64,000 nt of DNA from Actinoplanes siamensis (GTDB lineage Bacteria > Actinomycetota > Actinomycetes > Mycobacteriales > Micromonosporaceae): assembly GCF_016862395.1 (NCBI RefSeq), contig NZ_BOMW01000067.1, positions 1 through 64,000 of the forward strand, written 5' to 3'. Both the position numbers and the translations under genes were made by a program. A model generated the notes under the pieces. It had not been told where the DNA came from. It saw only the letters and a program-made list of their open reading frames with translations, and made no database searches. Below, piece after piece: positions 8,795-20,308 of the stretch; position 1 is the first letter of the stretch, and each line of letters begins with the position of its first letter.

Positions 8795-10041
8795 TCAGCC
8801 CTTCGCCGGTACGGCGCCGAGCCCGGCGACGCGGGCGGCACGCAGTTGGAAGATCGCCTTCACCAGGGCGGGTGCGGCGATGAAGATGACGATCAGGGCC
8901 TGCAGCACGGTGACCAGCTCCAGCGAGATGCCGGTGAACGACTGCATCCGGTTGCCGCCGGCCCGCAGCGCGCCGAACAGCAGCGCGGCCAGCAGGGTGC
9001 CCCACGGGCGGTTGCGCCCGAGCAGCGCGACCAGCAGGCCGTCGAAGCCGATGTTGCCGGCCACCGACGGGGTCAGCGCGTACGCCGTACCGAGCACCTG
9101 AGTCGCGCCGCCGAGCCCGGCCAGGCCACCGGCCACGGCCATCAGCAGCGCGTACGTCTTGGCGACGCTGATCCCGGCGGTCCGCGCGGCGTGCGGGTTG
9201 GCGCCCACCGCCCGCAGCTCGAAGCCGAACGCCGACCGGTTCAGCAGCCAGGCCACCCCGGCGGTGACCAGCACCGCGAGGACGATGCCCAGGTGCACCC
9301 GGAGCACGCCGCCGAACGAGGGCAGCTGCGCGGACTCGGCGACCACCTTGCTGATCGCGTCGGTCCGTCCCGGCTGCTGCACGCCCTTCTGGATCACCAG
9401 CCAGGCCAGGAACAGGCCGGCGGTGTAGTTCAGCATGATCGTGGTGATCACCTCGTGGGCGCCGGTCCGGGCCTTGAGCAGGCCGGGCAGGAAGCCCCAG
9501 AGGGCCCCACCGAGCGCGCCGGCGACCAGCGCGACGATCAGGTTCAGCACGATCGGCAGGCCGAGGGTGAAGCCGGCGACACCGGCCGCGATGCAGCCGA
9601 GCACGGCCTGGCCCTGCGCGCCGATGTTGAACAGGCCGCCGCGGAACGCCAGCGACACCGACAGGCCGGTGAAGACCAGCGGGGCGGCGTAGGTGAGCGT
9701 CTCGGAGATCGGCGCGAGCGCGTCCTGCCAGGTGCCGCCGCCGGAGAACCAGGCGCGGAACGCGTCCGGGTCGCCCAGCGCGCCCTTGAGCAGGTCGGAG
9801 TAGGCCGAGCTGATCAACGTCCAGCTGGCCTCCAGCGCGTCGCCCGGACGGGCGGTGAAGTACCCGAACTTCGCCAGCACCGCGGAGTCCGAGACCACGA
9901 TCAGCACGGCGCCGATCACCACGGCCAGCACGATCGACAGGACCGTGACGGTGACGCCGTTGGAGGACCAGAGGTTGCGCAGGAAGACGTTGAGGAACGG
10001 CTCCTTCTCGACAGGTGCCTTCTGTTTGGTCGCTTCGGCGG

Positions 10042-10045
<4 letters not shown>
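8795..10045 (-). CDS. Nucleoside ABC transporter permease (BMP system, NupP/YufP-like)
   Basis: First permease of the BMP-type importer, 416 residues, BPD_transp_2 family. Hydrophobic segments run through the protein; FRGGLFNIGAQGQAVLGCIA is the family's conserved cytoplasmic-loop region. It has a soluble N-terminal extension rich in Lys/Glu before the first TM at about 32-52. Its ATG overlaps the ATPase stop by 4 bp, and the second permease follows 4 bp after its own stop, so the three transport proteins are translationally coupled. Confidence 0.9.
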
Positions 10046-11565
<1,520 letters not shown>

Positions 11566-11724
11566 CGGAATCTCCCCGACGTCGGAAATGCCTGGTGGAC
11601 GGTAGGTTCTGCGGCGTGGCGCCACTCCGGCGCGATTCACCCGGCAGAACCTAATGCGAGCCGCCGCTCAGCCACGGACCCGGAGCCCATGGCCGAGCGG
11701 CGGCCGAATGTTACTACCGGTTGG

Positions 11725-12816
11725 TCACTTCGGCGCGCTGGCCGACTCGACCTTGACCGTACCGGCGACGATGTCCTTCTTCAGCTGGTCCACCTCGCCC
11801 TTGAGGGCGGCGTCGACCTTGCTGTCGAACTTGTTGTACGGCGCCAGGCCGACACCGTCGTTCTGCAGCGTGCCGATGTAGCCCGGGCTCGCGGCGAGGG
11901 CTTCCTTCTTGGCGCCCTTGACCACGGCCTCCTTGACGGCCTCCTCGACGTTCTTCACCACGGTGCTGAGGAACACGTCGCAGTACTGCGCGGCGCTCTT
12001 GCAGCCGTCCTGGTCGACCCAGACGACCGAGACCTTGCCGGCGGAGTCCTTGGCGACCTGCGCGGTGCCCAGGCCGGTGCCGCCGGCGACCGGCAGGATC
12101 ACGTCGGCGCCCTGCGAGACCAGGGTCTGGGTGATCGTCTTGCCCTTGTTCTGGTCGATGAAGCTGTCCGCGAAGGAACCGTTCTGCTTCGCCTTGTCCC
12201 AGCCCAGAACCTGGACGGTCTTGCCCTTCTTCTGGTTGTAGTAGGCGACGCCGTCGGCGAAGCCGTCCATGAAGATGGTGACCGGGGCGATCTTCAGACC
12301 GCCGTAGGTGCCGACCTTGCCGGACTTCGAGTACCCCGCGGCGAGGTAGCCGGCCAGGAACGCGGCCTGGTGGGTGGCGAACTGCATCGGGTAGACGTTG
12401 GCGCCGGTGCTGTTGCTGTCCACGATGGCGAACTGCGAGCCGGCGCTCTCGGCGGCGACCTTCTTGGTGGCGTCGCCCATCAGGCCGCCGACCGCGAGGA
12501 TGAAGTCGCACTTCTGCGAGACGAAGTTGCGCAGGCCCGGCTCGTAGTCGGCCTCGGAGGACGAGGAGACGTACTTCGCGTCGACGTTGCTCGACTCGAC
12601 CTTGGCGGCCTGGATACCGGCCCACGCCGAGGCGTTGAACGACTTGTCGTCGATGCCACCGGTGTCGGTGACCATGCAGGCCTTGTAAGCGGCGGCGGTG
12701 CTGGCGCTGCCGCCCGCCGAGGGGGTGTCCGGAGCCTTACCACAAGCGGCGGCCGCGAGCGTCAGCCCACCTGCCGCGAGAACCGCCACGATCCGCTTCC
12801 CACGTACTGGGCGCAA
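11725..12816 (-). CDS. BMP-family nucleoside-binding lipoprotein
   Basis: Substrate-binding component of the transporter. 363 residues with a lipoprotein signal: basic N-terminus, hydrophobic core and lipobox LAAAAC with Cys25 as the lipidated residue, followed by a Gly/Ser linker and the BMP/PnrA domain (MVTDTGGIDDKSFN, then VDSNSTGANVYPMQ). The TTG at 12816 has AAGGAGG 6 nt upstream and gives a normal signal peptide; an upstream in-frame start at 12885 would add 23 residues and lies beyond the predicted -10. First gene of the import operon and, as usual for binding proteins, probably the most highly expressed. Confidence 0.92.
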   Translation of the reverse strand: MRPVRGKRIVAVLAAGGLTLAAAACGKAPDTPSAGGSASTAAAYKACMVTDTGGIDDKSFNASAWAGIQAAKVESSNVDAKYVSSSSEADYEPGLRNFVSQKCDFILAVGGLMGDATKKVAAESAGSQFAIVDSNSTGANVYPMQFATHQAAFLAGYLAAGYSKSGKVGTYGGLKIAPVTIFMDGFADGVAYYNQKKGKTVQVLGWDKAKQNGSFADSFIDQNKGKTITQTLVSQGADVILPVAGGTGLGTAQVAKDSAGKVSVVWVDQDGCKSAAQYCDVFLSTVVKNVEEAVKEAVVKGAKKEALAASPGYIGTLQNDGVGLAPYNKFDSKVDAALKGEVDQLKKDIVAGTVKVESASAPK

Positions 12817-12867
12817 GACGCCCTCCTTCCGCTGCACACCGACACTCTCGGTGGGTCTCAGGTCGGC

Positions 12868-12896
12868 AGCGTAACGGTGGGCCATGTGGTCGTCAG
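12868..12896 (-). promoter_or_regulatory. Predicted promoter of the nucleoside import operon
   Basis: On the minus strand: -35 CTGACG (12891-12896), a 17-bp spacer and -10 TACGCT (12868-12873), a good match to the actinobacterial housekeeping consensus. It predicts a leader of about 45 nt before the TTG start at 12816 and argues against the upstream start at 12885. Confidence 0.6.
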
Positions 12897-13062
12897 GCGT
12901 TCGGTACGGACTGTTGGCGCACCGTTATCGCGCCGCAATCACCAGGCCTTTTGCCTGCCGCTTTCGATGGGTTCGCAGGGGAATTGCCCGGGGGGCCGGG
13001 TGACCGGGGATTAATCTTCGCCCTCCGCAACCGGCTTTGATAACGGTTCGTGACGGCTGAGA

Positions 13063-13332
13063 TCACCGTTCGGTCACGGCCGCTTTCTGGTCATCCTCCG
13101 CTTGCCTCCGGTACGACTCTCGCCAGGCCCGGATCCCGAGGACGCCGACGATCGTGCCGATCACCAGTGACGCCGTGATCAACAGGGCGTGGACCCAGAG
13201 GAACGAGGTGGGCGTGCCGCCGTCGAACGAACGGTCGTCGCGATAGATGGCGACGCCGAAGCGGGGCCAGATCACCCACGTCCACACGCCGACCGCCACC
13301 AGGAACGCCGCCCAACGCCGTGTGATCACCAC
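13063..13332 (-). CDS. SCO4848-family small membrane protein
   Basis: 89 residues with two TM segments (about 7-24 and 47-68) and the family pattern AVGVWTWVIWPRFG ... LWVHALLITASLVIGT ... GVLGIRAW, ending in a charged cytoplasmic tail. Conserved across actinomycetes with no assigned function. The 246 bp between it and the transporter start carry the importer promoter and no other gene. Confidence 0.8.
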   Translation of the reverse strand: MVITRRWAAFLVAVGVWTWVIWPRFGVAIYRDDRSFDGGTPTSFLWVHALLITASLVIGTIVGVLGIRAWRESYRRQAEDDQKAAVTER

Positions 13333-13354
13333 GACGACCAGTATCGCAGCGTCC

Positions 13355-13741
13355 TCAGCCGCTCAGTCGGGTGGCTATCCGCCGCCAGCCGTCGCGCACC
13401 TCGGAGCGCCCCGGGGTGGGCGGTGGCGGCCCGCCGATGCCCTGCTCGGCCAGCAGCTCCTCGCCGGGCTGCTCGGCGTTCTCGGCCGCCGCCCGGACCG
13501 CCCCGATCTCCGCGCGGATCGCGTCCGCCGAGTCCAGCGGGAACATCGGCTCCACCACGGCCATCAGATCGTCGTCGGCGACCACGGCGCGGGCCAGGGC
13601 GATCGCGTGCTCCCGCTCGTACGGCCCGCAGACCACCGGATCCCAGTCCTCCCGGTCACCGAGCGAGCCGATGGTGACCACCCACGGAACACCGGTGTGC
13701 GGCGAGCCGATCGGCGGATGCAGAGTGACGAGAGCGCCCAT
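13355..13741 (-). CDS. Conserved hypothetical protein
   Basis: About 128 residues, soluble. An N-terminal beta-rich portion (MGALVTLHPPIGS, PWVVTIGSLGDREDWDPVVCGPYERE) is followed by a helical region and a Pro-rich linker. I do not recognise the family. Start choice is uncertain: ATG 13741 follows the YihY stop by 7 bp; ATG 13765 would overlap that gene by 17 bp. Neither has a clear ribosome site, consistent with coupling to the upstream membrane-protein gene. The SCO4848-family gene follows 22 bp downstream. Confidence 0.65.
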   Translation of the reverse strand: MGALVTLHPPIGSPHTGVPWVVTIGSLGDREDWDPVVCGPYEREHAIALARAVVADDDLMAVVEPMFPLDSADAIRAEIGAVRAAAENAEQPGEELLAEQGIGGPPPPTPGRSEVRDGWRRIATRLSG

Positions 13742-13748
13742 CGGGACA

Positions 13749-14669
13749 TCATCGCGGGCGGGCATCCCGGATCCAGCGGTTTTGGCCCACGGGGGCCGTT
13801 TTGTCGTCAGCTGAGAGGTCCACCACACGTCCGTGCGGGCTGGTCGCCGCCCACGCCGCGCCGAACAGCAGCAGCTGGTTGAACAGGTAGAGGTAGACCA
13901 GCGCCCCGACGGCCGAGCCGACCAGGCCGTACGCCGGGTTGCGCTCGACCATCCCGACGAACGACTTGCCCACCGTGTTGAGCAGCATCAGCCCCACGCC
14001 GACCTGCAGCACCGGCGGGGCCATCCGTCGCGCGGTCATCCGCAGCCGCGGCACGGCGGCCAGCAGCGCCGCCGCGAACAGCATGTTCACCCCGAGCGTC
14101 AGGATCAGGCTGACCACCGACAGGGTGGTCCGGAAGCCGCCGCCGGCCAGCCAGTCGAGCAGCTGCTCCAGGCCGTAGACGGCGGCCTGGGTGAGGGCCA
14201 GCAGCAGCAGGACGCCGATCAGCACGAGCAGGTCGACCCCCTGCCGGACGCCGATGTAACCGGGCTGCTCGCGCAGCCGCCAGATGAGCCGCTGCGAGGA
14301 GCGGATCGCCTCGACCCAGCCGATGCCGGTGAAGGTCAGGCCGACCAGGCCGACGATCCCGACCGTCTTCTTGCTGTCCAGGATGGCCTGCACGTCGAGG
14401 AACGGCAGGTTATGCCGGAGGAAGTCGCCGACCAGGTCGAACAGTTCGGTGTTGCTGCTCAGCAGGAACCCGAAGACCGAGTAGCCGATCAGCAGCAGCG
14501 CGAAGATCGCGAAGAACCCGTAGTACGCGATGGCGGCGGCCAGCCGGCCACCCTGGACGCCCTCGTAGCGCAGGATCGCCCGGCACAGGTGGTCGAAGGA
14601 GCGGGAGCGGTACCGGATTGCCATGATCCGGGCGGCGGCCGCATCGTACGCCCGGTCGACTGCGTTCAC
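13749..14669 (-). CDS. YihY/BrkB-family inner-membrane protein
   Basis: 306 residues with about six TM segments. The family's GGRLAAAIAYYGFFAIFALL motif near 40-59 and the FTGIGWVEAIRSSQRLIW motif are intact. Family members were once called RNase BN or virulence factor BrkB; neither activity should be assumed. Starts at ATG 14669 with about 45 bp to the next upstream gene, so it may be co-transcribed with trpS and the ligase-like gene. Confidence 0.88.
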   Translation of the reverse strand: MNAVDRAYDAAAARIMAIRYRSRSFDHLCRAILRYEGVQGGRLAAAIAYYGFFAIFALLLIGYSVFGFLLSSNTELFDLVGDFLRHNLPFLDVQAILDSKKTVGIVGLVGLTFTGIGWVEAIRSSQRLIWRLREQPGYIGVRQGVDLLVLIGVLLLLALTQAAVYGLEQLLDWLAGGGFRTTLSVVSLILTLGVNMLFAAALLAAVPRLRMTARRMAPPVLQVGVGLMLLNTVGKSFVGMVERNPAYGLVGSAVGALVYLYLFNQLLLFGAAWAATSPHGRVVDLSADDKTAPVGQNRWIRDARPR

Positions 14670-14715
14670 CGGGCGACCGTAACGGACGACACAGCGGACC
14701 GCTCAGTCCCCTCGC

Positions 14716-15246
14716 TCAGCCACCCAATGGGAAGTCCCGGCGGGGCCGCCACGGGCCCTCGCCACCGTGCGAGAACAGCGTGAAGGAGGCCACCGGGAAG
14801 CGCGCGGAGAAGCCGGCCAGGTCGTCGAAGACCGCGTCCAGCGCCTCCGGGGCCACGTCCTGCGCCACCGTGACATGTGGATGATACGGAAAGCGGCTGT
14901 CCCGCTGGATGTCCGGCGAGCGGGTGATCGCCTCGGCGAGCAGCTCGCACTCGCTGATGCCCATCGCCAGGCTCACGAAGACCACCTCGGTCACCGGCCG
15001 GAACGTGCCGGTGCCGCGCAGGTGGACGACGAACGGCGGCTGCGCCGAGGCGACCGACTCCAGGTGCTTCTCCACCGCCGGCAGGGCGTCGGTGTCCACC
15101 TCGGTCGGGCCGAGGAGCGTGACGTGCGCGGGCGTCCAGGCGGCCTGCGGGTCGCCGGCCTCCGCGCGCCTGCGGGTGAGCGCCGATCCCCAGGGTTCCG
15201 GGATGTCGATCGCCACGCCGATACGCGTCCGAGCAGGATGACCCAT
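14716..15246 (-). CDS. 2'-5' RNA ligase-like (2H phosphoesterase) protein
   Basis: 176 residues. Two H-x-T motifs about 90 residues apart (AHVTLLGPT and HPHVTVAQD) define the 2H phosphoesterase superfamily that includes 2'-5' RNA ligase and cyclic phosphodiesterases. Start ATG 15246 lies 5 bp after the trpS stop, so it is coupled to trpS; the frame is open far upstream through trpS but that is antiparallel reading of the synthetase. The substrate is unknown; in this position tRNA 2',3'-cyclic phosphate processing is a reasonable but untested guess. Confidence 0.85.
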   Translation of the reverse strand: MGHPARTRIGVAIDIPEPWGSALTRRRAEAGDPQAAWTPAHVTLLGPTEVDTDALPAVEKHLESVASAQPPFVVHLRGTGTFRPVTEVVFVSLAMGISECELLAEAITRSPDIQRDSRFPYHPHVTVAQDVAPEALDAVFDDLAGFSARFPVASFTLFSHGGEGPWRPRRDFPLGG

Positions 15247-15251
15247 AGGGC

Positions 15252-16378
<1,127 letters not shown>

Positions 16379-16415
16379 ATGATCGGAAGTTCCCGTCAGA
16401 GAGAGGTTTCCAGAC

Positions 16416-17390
16416 GTGAAATTGCTCGTCACCGGCGGCGCCGGATACGTGGGCAGCGTGACCAGCCGGCTGCTGCTGGACGCCGGCCACGAGGTCGTGG
16501 TGCTCGACAACCTGCGCACCGGCTTCCGCGAGGCGGTCGCCCCGGACGCCACGTTCGTCGAGGCGGACATCGCCGAGGCGGCGCGGGTCCTCACCCCGGA
16601 CGCCGGCTTCGACGCGGTGCTGCACTTCGCCGGGCTGATCGCGGCCGGCGAGTCGATGGCCAAGCCGGAGCTGTACTGGCACGAGAACGTGGTCAAGTCC
16701 CTGGCCCTGCTGGACGCGATCCGCGCCGCCCGGGTACCGCGGGTGATCTTCTCGTCCACCGCCGCGGTCTACGGCAACCCGGTCGAACTGCCCATCAGCG
16801 AGACCGCGGCCAAGGCGCCGACCAGCACGTACGGGTCCACCAAGCTGACCTTCGACCTGGCGCTGACCTCGGAGACGTTCGCCCACCAGCTGGCCGCCGT
16901 CTCGCTGCGCTACTTCAACGTGGCCGGCGCGTACATCCGCGGCGGCCACGAGATCGGCGAGCGGCACGACCCGGAGACCCACCTGATCCCGATCACCCTG
17001 CAGACGGCCGCCGGCAAGCGGGACAAGCTGCAGCTGTTCGGCGACGACTACCCCACGCCGGACGGCACCTGCGTGCGCGACTACATCCACGTCGAGGACC
17101 TGGCCCGCGCGCACCTGCTGGCGCTGGACGCGGCCACCCCCGGCGAGCACCGGATCTACAACCTGGGCAACGGCAGCGGCTTCTCCAACCGCGAGGTCGT
17201 CGAGGCGGCCCGCGAGGTGACCGGCGCCGCCATCCCGGTGGAGATCGCCCCGCGGCGCGAGGGCGACCCGGCCACCCTGGTCGCCTCGTCCGAGCGCGCC
17301 CGCACCGAGCTGGGATGGACTCCCGAGAAGAACACCCTGCAGGCGATGATCGGGGACGCCTGGACCTTCTACCGCAGGCACGTGGCGTGA
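16416..17390 (+). CDS. galE: UDP-glucose 4-epimerase
   Basis: Interconverts UDP-glucose and UDP-galactose; extended SDR family, 324 residues. Rossmann motif GGAGYVGS at 7-14, catalytic Ser in FSSTAAVYG and YxxxK as Y139GSTK143; the DYIHVEDLARAH and SSERARTELGW stretches are typical of GalE. GTG start at 16416 with AGAGAGG 11 nt upstream. galK follows 67 bp downstream, forming a partial Leloir operon; galT is not in the window. Confidence 0.95.
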   Translation: MKLLVTGGAGYVGSVTSRLLLDAGHEVVVLDNLRTGFREAVAPDATFVEADIAEAARVLTPDAGFDAVLHFAGLIAAGESMAKPELYWHENVVKSLALLDAIRAARVPRVIFSSTAAVYGNPVELPISETAAKAPTSTYGSTKLTFDLALTSETFAHQLAAVSLRYFNVAGAYIRGGHEIGERHDPETHLIPITLQTAAGKRDKLQLFGDDYPTPDGTCVRDYIHVEDLARAHLLALDAATPGEHRIYNLGNGSGFSNREVVEAAREVTGAAIPVEIAPRREGDPATLVASSERARTELGWTPEKNTLQAMIGDAWTFYRRHVA

Positions 17391-17457
17391 GCCACCACGC
17401 CGGGCGGCACCTCCCCGCGCCGGGCGCCCACCCCCGCACGCCGAAGAAAGGCACCGC

Positions 17458-18603
17458 ATGACCGACATCTCCGCCGAGGCCCGGAAAGCCTTCACCGACG
17501 CGTACGGCGTGCAGCCGGCCGGTCTGTGGGCCGCGCCCGGCCGGGTCAACCTGATCGGCGAGCACACCGACTACAACGACGGCTTCGTGCTGCCGTTCGC
17601 CCTGCCACAGCGCACGGTCGCGGCGGCCGCCCCGTCCGCGGACGGCGCCTGGTCGGTCTGCTCCACCCTGGCGCCCGAGCCGGTGACCTTCGGCGTCACC
17701 GAGCCCGGTGAGGTGACCGGCTGGGGGGCGTACGTGGCCGGCGTGGTCTGGGCGCTGCGCGACGCCGGGTTCGAGCCGCCCGCGGCACGCGTCGCCATCG
17801 CCTCGGACGTGCCGCTGGGCGCCGGGGTGTCGTCGTCGGCCGCCCTCGAGTCGGTGGTCCTCACCGCCCTGATCGACCTGGGCGGCCTGGACGTCCCGCT
17901 GGAGCGGCGCCCGGCGATCGCCCAGCGCGCCGAGAACCTGTACGTCGGCGCGCCCACCGGCATCCTCGACCAGTCCGCGTCGATCCGCTGCGAGGCGGGC
18001 CGGGCGCTGTTCCTGGACTGCCGCTCGTACGAGATCGAGCAGATCCCGTTCGACCTGGCCGGCCAGGGCCTGGCCATCCTGGTGATCAACAGCAACGCTC
18101 CGCACCAGCACGTCGACGGGGAGTACGGCGCCCGCCGCAAGAGCTGCGAGGAGTCGGCAGCGATCCTGGGCGTCCCGGCCCTGCGCGACATCGGCGTCGA
18201 CGGCCTGGCCCAGGCGCTGGACCGCCTCGGCGACGAGGTGCTGCGCAAGCGCACCCGGCACATCGTCACCGAGAACCAGCGGGTCCTGGACACCGTGGCG
18301 CTGCTGCGGGCCGGCGACGTGCGGGAGATCGGCCCGCTGCTGACCGCGTCGCACGAGTCGATGCGGGACGACTTCGAGATCACCGTGGCGCAGGTGGACG
18401 TGGCGGTCTCGGCGGCGCTGGCGGCCGGCGCCCACGGCGCACGGATGACCGGCGGCGGCTTCGGCGGTTGCGTGCTGGCTCTGGTCGACGCCGACCGGGC
18501 CGAGGCCACGGCGGAGGCGGTGGCCTCGGCATACGCGGAACACCGCTTCGACCCGCCGACGAGCTGGGTCGCGGTAGCCGGCCCCGGCGCCACGAAGCTC
18601 TGA
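17458..18603 (+). CDS. galK: Galactokinase
   Basis: ATP-dependent phosphorylation of galactose; GHMP kinase, 381 residues. All three motifs are intact: PGRVNLIGEHTDYNDGF at 27-43 (galactose recognition), PLGAGVSSSAALES (ATP loop) and GARMTGGGFGGC. Downstream of galE on the same strand with GAAAGG just before ATG 17458. Galactose-1-phosphate uridylyltransferase must be encoded elsewhere, unless the GalU at 52.2 kb covers part of that role. Confidence 0.95.
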   Translation: MTDISAEARKAFTDAYGVQPAGLWAAPGRVNLIGEHTDYNDGFVLPFALPQRTVAAAAPSADGAWSVCSTLAPEPVTFGVTEPGEVTGWGAYVAGVVWALRDAGFEPPAARVAIASDVPLGAGVSSSAALESVVLTALIDLGGLDVPLERRPAIAQRAENLYVGAPTGILDQSASIRCEAGRALFLDCRSYEIEQIPFDLAGQGLAILVINSNAPHQHVDGEYGARRKSCEESAAILGVPALRDIGVDGLAQALDRLGDEVLRKRTRHIVTENQRVLDTVALLRAGDVREIGPLLTASHESMRDDFEITVAQVDVAVSAALAAGAHGARMTGGGFGGCVLALVDADRAEATAEAVASAYAEHRFDPPTSWVAVAGPGATKL

Positions 18604-18969
18604 CCCCCCCACCCAGCCGGGGTCACCCGGGCCGGGACACGAACTCCGCCGACCCTGAGCACACCCCGCACGCCCGGCCCGGCGGTCCCGGCTGGCGCCC
18701 GTCGACGCGTCACGACCCTGGGGCACACCCCTGGCGGCCGGCTGGGTGGGTCCGGCTGGCCTTCAGGGTGTGTCCGGGGTTCTGGTTTTGCGGGACCACC
18801 CACGAAGAGTGCAGGGCGCGGCGATTGTTCCGGACGCGTAGCGGCCAGATCGCCGCGCCCGGCCCGGCGGGAGCGGCGGCCTGTACCACGCTGGGCGCAC
18901 GACATCATGATCTTGAATTTGATCTTGATAGAGGGCTTCGACCGGGGCTGAGGCGGGTATGGCTGCGGC
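18604..18969. other. Intergenic region with two degenerate ~64-bp repeat units and an AT-rich promoter-like stretch
   Basis: 366 bp without a gene. Two related units begin CACACCCC at 18660 and 18724 (period 64), followed by CGCCCGGCCCG and CCGGCTGGC. A 13-bp inverted repeat brackets them: CCCACCCAGCCGG (18608-18620) and CCGGCTGGGTGGG (18738-18750). The units resemble those at 49.2 kb. Near 18905-18930, TGATCTTGA occurs twice, 12 bp apart, in a short AT-rich stretch that may be the promoter or operator of the next small gene. Confidence 0.6.
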
Positions 18970-19173
18970 ATGACGACTGAGCAGAACCCGGTTCGTGAGG
19001 AAGAGAACCAGCCCAACCAGTACGGCTTCGCGGGTGACCCGAGCCTGCCCGAGCCGGCGCACCTGGCCGAGGGCGAGGGCGAGCGGATCGCCGTGCCGTC
19101 CGACGATCTCACCGGGGCCATCACCGAGGCGATCGACGAACTCACCGATCACGAGCACCACGACCGCGGCTGA
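18970..19173 (+). CDS. Small acidic hypothetical protein
   Basis: 67 residues, strongly acidic and Glu/Pro/Asp-rich (DDLTGAITEAIDELTDHEHH at the end), no Cys, no TM. I do not recognise it. The GC-rich third-position pattern and a defined start support coding. A four-codon reading frame, ATG GCT GCG GCA TGA at 18959-18973, ends across this gene's ATG (ATGA) and has GAGGCGGG before it, so initiation may be coupled to a mini-ORF. Function unknown. Confidence 0.6.
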   Translation: MTTEQNPVREEENQPNQYGFAGDPSLPEPAHLAEGEGERIAVPSDDLTGAITEAIDELTDHEHHDRG

Positions 19174-19490
19174 CCGGGCCCGCGGCCGCACCACGAGCAG
19201 GGGACCGAGCCGGGCAGCCGGCGCAGCGCCGCCGTCAACCGGCGACCGAGCCGCGCTGCCGAGGGCAGCACGCGCTGAATCCGGCGGGCCGGTGGGCTCG
19301 GCGTCGCCGGTGGGCGAGCGTTGGCGGTCGGCGCTGGTGAGGGCCGGTTCGCGGGCTGCGGACGCGTCAGCGCGGCGGGTTGCGGCGCGGGAAGGGAGCC
19401 GTTCGGCCTTCCCCCACCCGGCCTTTCGCCCGATCACCCGCAGGAGCGAGACCCGCATCCGCCCGCGCCGGGCGCGGTTATCGTGTCGAC
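19174..19490. other. Intergenic region, no gene recognised
   Basis: 317 bp of very GC-rich sequence between the small acidic protein and the STAS/ATPase gene. Several frames are open but none has both a ribosome site and recognisable protein character. The only clear signal is TTATCGTGTCGAC just before the downstream ATG, with TTATCG a possible -10 of a near-leaderless mRNA. Confidence 0.5.
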
Positions 19491-20300
19491 ATGGGGGCAA
19501 GCCCGCCACACCTTCAGGACGAGACCGAGCCGAGTGTCTCGGTTCGCGTCGACTTCGCCGCCGACGCCGCCGTCTCGCTGCTCACCGTCTGTGGGGCGTG
19601 GGACGACGAGCTGCGCCGGAACACCTTCGCCACGCTGCGCCGGTGCTTCACCGAGCATCCGGACGCGCTGATCGTGGACCTCAGCCGGCTCCTCGACCCG
19701 CGCAGCGAGAGCATGCCGGTCTGGACCACCGCACGAACCGTCGCCGCCGCGCTGCAACCGCCGATGCACCTGGCGCTCTGCGTGCCGCCGGATCTGCCGC
19801 TGGCCGACCGGATGCAGGGGCTGGACACGGGACGGTTCCTCCCGATCTATGCGAAGGTGCGGCAGGCGCGGGTGGCGGTGGCCGGGCGGATCCCGCAGGG
19901 CGCGCGGATCACTGTCACGCTGCGGCCGGACACGGACGCGCCGATCACGGCGCGGAACCTGGTCAGTGACGCGTGCCTGGAGTGGGGCCTGGCGCACCTG
20001 CTGCACCCGGCCCGGCTGGTGATCTCGGAACTGGTGACCAACGCGGTGGAGCACGCCGGCACGGAGATCCAGGTGGCGGTCGTCCGGCGGGGCGCGGGGT
20101 TGCACCTGTCGGTGGCCGACGGCTCGGTGGCGCTGCCGCGGTTGGTGCGCCCGGCGCGGCAGCGGCCGGGGCTGCCGTTGGACGAGCGCGGGCACGGGCT
20201 GCAGGCCGTGGACGGGACGGCCGAGCTGTGGGGTGCGATGCCGACCCCGGACGGCAAGGTGGTGTGGGCGACGGTCCGGGCGCGCCGGACCGCCGCCTGA
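19491..20300 (+). CDS. STAS-like domain fused to an RsbW-type ATPase
   Basis: 269 residues. The N-terminal half (about 15-130) has the length and strand/helix order of a STAS anti-sigma-factor antagonist (VSLLTVCGAWDDEL, ALIVDLSRLLDPRSE), but the usual DSSG phospho-serine motif is replaced by DPRSES. The C-terminal half is a HATPase_c_2 domain like anti-sigma kinases RsbW and SpoIIAB: N-box SELVTNAVEHA, G1 VADGS, G2 ERGHGLQAVDG. Normally the two domains are separate proteins that antagonise each other. Start ATG 19491; the frame is open upstream. Convergent with cysN, 8 bp apart, with no room for a terminator. Role inferred as partner-switching control; the target is unknown. Confidence 0.8.
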   Translation: MGASPPHLQDETEPSVSVRVDFAADAAVSLLTVCGAWDDELRRNTFATLRRCFTEHPDALIVDLSRLLDPRSESMPVWTTARTVAAALQPPMHLALCVPPDLPLADRMQGLDTGRFLPIYAKVRQARVAVAGRIPQGARITVTLRPDTDAPITARNLVSDACLEWGLAHLLHPARLVISELVTNAVEHAGTEIQVAVVRRGAGLHLSVADGSVALPRLVRPARQRPGLPLDERGHGLQAVDGTAELWGAMPTPDGKVVWATVRARRTAA

Positions 20301-20308
20301 CCCGGGCC

